Assembly: GCF_018847975.1 (NCBI RefSeq)
Contig: NZ_CP072597.1
Coordinates: 1,651,001-1,715,000 of the forward strand
Length of the DNA: 64,000 bases
Direction of reading: 5' to 3'
Source of the DNA: Lysobacter sp. K5869
Lineage (GTDB): Bacteria > Pseudomonadota > Gammaproteobacteria > Xanthomonadales > Xanthomonadaceae
The position numbers and the translations under genes were made by a program. Under the pieces are notes generated by a model. The model did not search any database and was not told where the DNA came from. It was given only the letters and a program-made list of their open reading frames with translations. Shown piece after piece: positions 60,931 through 64,000 of the stretch (positions are counted from its first letter, which is position 1; each line of letters opens with the position of its first letter).

Positions 60931-63900
60931 ATGGCACGGTTCTTCATCGATCGCCCGATCTTTGCCTGGGTCCTGGCGATCATCATCATGCTTGGCGGCG
61001 CGATCGCGATCACCAGATTGCCCATCTCGCAGTACCCCACCATCGCGCCGCCCACGGTGTCGGTGAACGCGTCCTACCCGGGCGCCTCGGCTAAGGCCGT
61101 CGAAAACTCGGTGACCCAGATCATCGAGCAGAACATGAAGGGCATCGACGGCCTGATGTACATGTCGGCGACCAGCTCGTCCGACGGCCAGTCCGGCGTC
61201 ACCTTGACCTTCGAAAGCGGCACCGATCCGGACATCGCCCAGGTGCAGGTGCAGAACAAACTGCAGCTGGCCACCCCGTTGCTGCCGCAGATCGTGCAGC
61301 AGCAGGGCGTGAGCGTGTCCAAGGCGAACTCGTCGTTCTTGCTCGTCATCGGCTTCGTGTCCGAGGACGGCAGCATGAACGGCGCGGACATCGCCGACTA
61401 CGTGGCCGCCAACCTGGTCGACCCGCTCGCCCGCGTCAACGGCGTCGGCAGCACCCAGCTGTTCGGCACCAAGTACGCGATGCGCATCTGGCTCGACCCG
61501 GACAAGCTCAACACCTACAAGCTGACCCCGACCGACGTCATCAACGCCCTGCGCGCGCAGAACGCCCAGGTCGCGGTCGGCCAGCTCGGCGGCACCCCGT
61601 CGGTGAAGGGCCAGCAGCTCAACGCCACCATCACCGCGCAGGACCGCCTGCAGACGGCCGAGCAGTTCAAGAACATCGTGGTGCGCGCCAACAGCTCCGG
61701 CGCGGTGCTGAAGCTGTCCGACGTGGCCCGCGTGGAACTGGGCCAGGAGGACTACAGCACCATCGCCCGCTTCAACGGCAAGCCGGCCACCGGCATCGCG
61801 ATCTCGCTGGCCACCGGCGCCAACGCGCTGGCGACCGCGCAGGCGATCCAGGCCGAACTCGAACAGCTCAAGCCCTCGTTCCCGAAGGGCCTGAAGGCGG
61901 TGACGCCGTTCGACACCACGCCGTTCGTGCGCGTGGCGATCCATGAAGTGGTCAAGACCCTGCTCGAAGCGATCGTGCTGGTGTTCCTGGTCATGTACCT
62001 GTTCCTGCAGAACTTCCGCGCCACCCTGATCCCGACGATCGCGGTGCCGGTGGTGTTGCTGGGCACGTTCGGCCTGCTGGCGCTGTTCGGCTACTCGGTC
62101 AACATGCTGACGATGTTCGCCGTGGTGCTGGCGATCGGCCTGCTGGTGGACGACGCCATCGTCGTGGTCGAGAACGTCGAACGCGTGATGAGCGAGGAAG
62201 GCCTCTCGCCCAAGGAAGCCACGCGCAAGTCGATGGACCAGATCACCGGCGCCTTGATCGGCATCGGCCTGGTGCTGTCGGCGGTGTTCGTGCCGATGGC
62301 CTTCCTCGGCGGCGCCACCGGCGTGATCTACCGTCAGTTCTCGGTGACCATCGTGTCGGCCATGGGCTTGTCGGTGCTGGTCGCGATCGTGCTGACCCCG
62401 GCGCTGTGCGCGACCATGCTCAAGCAGATCGAGAAGGGCCACCACGCGTCCGACAAGGGCTTCTTCGGCTGGTTCAACGACAAGTTCGACCGCAGCAACC
62501 TGAAGTACCAAGGCGTGGTGCGCGGCATCGTGACCCGCGCCGGCCGCTTCATGGTCGTGTTCGCGGCGATGGCGGTGCTGATGGGCGTGATGTTCTTCCG
62601 CCTGCCGTCCTCGTTCCTGCCGCAGGAAGACCAGGGCTTCTTGTTCACCATCGTGCAGGCTCCGGTCGGCGCGACTCAGGAACGCACCGGCGAGGTGCTG
62701 AAGAAGGTCGAGGAGCAGTTCCTCAACGACCCGGCCGTGGATTCGCTGTTCACCGTGCAGGGCTTCAGCTTCGCCGGCAACGGCCAGAACGCGGGCATGG
62801 CGTTCTCGCAGCTCAAGCCGTGGGAAGAGCGCGCCACCAGTTGGGGCGACCGGTTCAAGTCGTGGCTGAGCTTCGGCAAGAACCCGGCGCCCGACAACAG
62901 CGTCAACGGCGTGGTCGGCCGGGCGATGGGCAACTTCATGCAGATCAAGGACGCGTTCGTGTTCGCGCTGGCGCCGCCGGCGGTGTTCGAACTCGGCAAC
63001 TCCAACGGCTTCGTGTTCTACATGAAGGACAACGGCGCGCTCGGCCACGACGCGCTGGTGAACGCGCGCAACCAGTTCCTCGGCATGGCCGCGAAAAGCC
63101 CGCTGCTGCAGAACGTGCGTCCGAACGGCATGGAAGACACCCCGCAGTTCCGCGTCGACGTCGACAACCAGAAGGCCGCCGCGTTGGGCCTGAACATCGC
63201 CGACGTCAACGCGACCTTGCAGGCGGCGTGGGGCGGCCAGTACATCGACGACTTCGTCGACCGCGGCCGGGTCAAGCGCGTCTACGTGCAGGCCGACGCG
63301 CCGTTCCGCATGGTGCCCAGCGACTTCAACCGCTGGTACGTGCGCAACGACAAGGGCGAGATGGTGCCGTTCTCGGCGTTCGCCACCACCCGTTGGGAAT
63401 ACGGTTCGCCGCGTCTTGAGCGCTACAACGGCGTGTCCGCGCTGGAAATCAACGGCGAGGCCAAGCCGGGCGTGAGCTCGGGCCAGGCCATGGCCGAGGT
63501 CGAGAAGCTGGTGGCGCAGTTGCCGCCGGGCATCGGCCTGGAGTGGACCGGTCTGTCGTTCCAGGAACGTCAGGCCGGCGCGCAGACGCCGCTGCTGTAC
63601 ACGCTGTCGCTGCTGATCGTGTTCCTGTGCTTGGCGGCGATGTACGAAAGCTGGGCGATCCCGACCTCGGTGCTGCTGATCGCGCCGATGGGCATCCTCG
63701 GCACCGTGCTGGCGACGTGGCTGCGCGGCATGGAGCGCGACGTGTACTTCCAGGTGGCGATGCTGACCACGGTGGGCCTGTCGAGCAAGAACGCGATCCT
63801 GATCGTGGAGTTCGCCAAGGAGAACCTCGAAAAGGGCATGGACCTGATCTCGGGCACGCTGGCCGCGGTTCGCGACCGCCTGCGCCCGATCATCATGACC

Positions 63901-64000
63901 TCGCTGGCGTTCGGCCTCGGCGTGTTGCCGCTGGCCCTGGCCTCGGGCGCGGGTTCCGGCGCGCAGCGCGCGATCGGCACCGGCGTGCTCGGCGGCATGG
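60931..64000 (+). CDS. RND multidrug efflux pump, AcrB/MexB-like (3' end outside window)
   Basis: About 1023 codons are visible; the family is about 1050 residues, so only the last 25 or so are missing. [40 protein letters not shown], the proton-relay pair Asp407-Asp408 in [12 protein letters not shown] (same numbers as AcrB), and [15 protein letters not shown] with the Lys of the relay are all present. [16 protein letters not shown] and [16 protein letters not shown] follow. It is a HAE1-type drug/proton antiporter, forming a trimer with the adaptor upstream. The cut is caused by the window edge, not by a mutation. Confidence 0.95.
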   Translation, partial: MARFFIDRPIFAWVLAIIIMLGGAIAITRLPISQYPTIAPPTVSVNASYPGASAKAVENSVTQIIEQNMKGIDGLMYMSATSSSDGQSGVTLTFESGTDPDIAQVQVQNKLQLATPLLPQIVQQQGVSVSKANSSFLLVIGFVSEDGSMNGADIADYVAANLVDPLARVNGVGSTQLFGTKYAMRIWLDPDKLNTYKLTPTDVINALRAQNAQVAVGQLGGTPSVKGQQLNATITAQDRLQTAEQFKNIVVRANSSGAVLKLSDVARVELGQEDYSTIARFNGKPATGIAISLATGANALATAQAIQAELEQLKPSFPKGLKAVTPFDTTPFVRVAIHEVVKTLLEAIVLVFLVMYLFLQNFRATLIPTIAVPVVLLGTFGLLALFGYSVNMLTMFAVVLAIGLLVDDAIVVVENVERVMSEEGLSPKEATRKSMDQITGALIGIGLVLSAVFVPMAFLGGATGVIYRQFSVTIVSAMGLSVLVAIVLTPALCATMLKQIEKGHHASDKGFFGWFNDKFDRSNLKYQGVVRGIVTRAGRFMVVFAAMAVLMGVMFFRLPSSFLPQEDQGFLFTIVQAPVGATQERTGEVLKKVEEQFLNDPAVDSLFTVQGFSFAGNGQNAGMAFSQLKPWEERATSWGDRFKSWLSFGKNPAPDNSVNGVVGRAMGNFMQIKDAFVFALAPPAVFELGNSNGFVFYMKDNGALGHDALVNARNQFLGMAAKSPLLQNVRPNGMEDTPQFRVDVDNQKAAALGLNIADVNATLQAAWGGQYIDDFVDRGRVKRVYVQADAPFRMVPSDFNRWYVRNDKGEMVPFSAFATTRWEYGSPRLERYNGVSALEINGEAKPGVSSGQAMAEVEKLVAQLPPGIGLEWTGLSFQERQAGAQTPLLYTLSLLIVFLCLAAMYESWAIPTSVLLIAPMGILGTVLATWLRGMERDVYFQVAMLTTVGLSSKNAILIVEFAKENLEKGMDLISGTLAAVRDRLRPIIMTSLAFGLGVLPLALASGAGSGAQRAIGTGVLGGM

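Noticed and set aside
59668..63048. 1126-codon minus-strand frame opposite the efflux genes
   Set aside because: His/Asp/Arg-rich low-complexity translation, fully antisense to two clear RND genes.
60931..64000. Truncated pump gene as a pseudogene
   Set aside because: The frame is open to the window edge with all key residues; the missing end is due to the window limit.

Overview
The window is very GC-rich DNA with Xanthomonadaceae character, most like Lysobacter. The clues are an effector carrying the Xanthomonadaceae T4SS recognition domain (XVIPCD), many secreted peptidoglycan hydrolases, and intergenic palindromes of the 'CGTCATTCC...GGAATCC' and 'GTAGGAGCGGCGTAAGCCGCGACCGCGG' type. These come from sequence inspection and family knowledge; no database search was run. 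No rRNA, tRNA, transposase or CRISPR array was recognised.

Layout. 1-3.0 kb: end of a secreted protein, then a predicted T4SS antibacterial effector (HExxH metallopeptidase motif plus XVIPCD) behind its lipoprotein immunity candidate. 3.2-4.0 kb: an XRE repressor divergent from a small repressor-tail-like gene, with two palindromes between them. 4-27.7 kb: mainly core-type genes: DUF2058, TPR, DUF1697, two paralogous membrane-anchored coiled-coil proteins, ATP-grasp, VOC, DUF3016, a secreted beta-propeller, YciI, TrmO, an SRPBCC protein, an ABC-2 exporter pair, an amino-acid permease, a VWA lipoprotein, DUF2165, DUF3297, SIMPL, a lactonase and an aldo/keto reductase.

27.9-42.5 kb: a 706-residue protein with a 14-proline run, then a row of secreted wall enzymes (amidase, SpoIID/LytB protein, M23 peptidase). 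The first two share a near-identical C-terminal domain. A 38-bp tandem repeat array, a HEAT protein, a cold-shock gene with a long leader, DUF6630, a two-gene operon of an RhlC-like glycosyltransferase with a condensation-type acyltransferase, and a second amidase follow. 42.9-49.3 kb: an MFS carrier, a 1313-residue M48 peptidase and a DsbA-family oxidoreductase.

49.8-59.5 kb is the accessory region. A secreted Vps62-related gene is followed by a 1468-residue secreted RHS/YD-repeat protein with a variable C-terminal tip, a translationally coupled small membrane protein (candidate immunity), gene remnants and several small orphan ORFs in visibly AT-richer DNA. It then meets a decayed second copy of the Vps62-related gene's 3' end, so the RHS module lies between direct repeats of host coding sequence. 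The window closes with an RND multidrug efflux operon (adaptor plus AcrB-type pump, cut by the window end) behind a TetR-type operator.

Two contact- or secretion-linked competition systems (T4SS effector/immunity and RHS/immunity) and three or four exported wall-degrading enzymes sit in one 64-kb stretch, which fits a predatory, antagonistic lifestyle.
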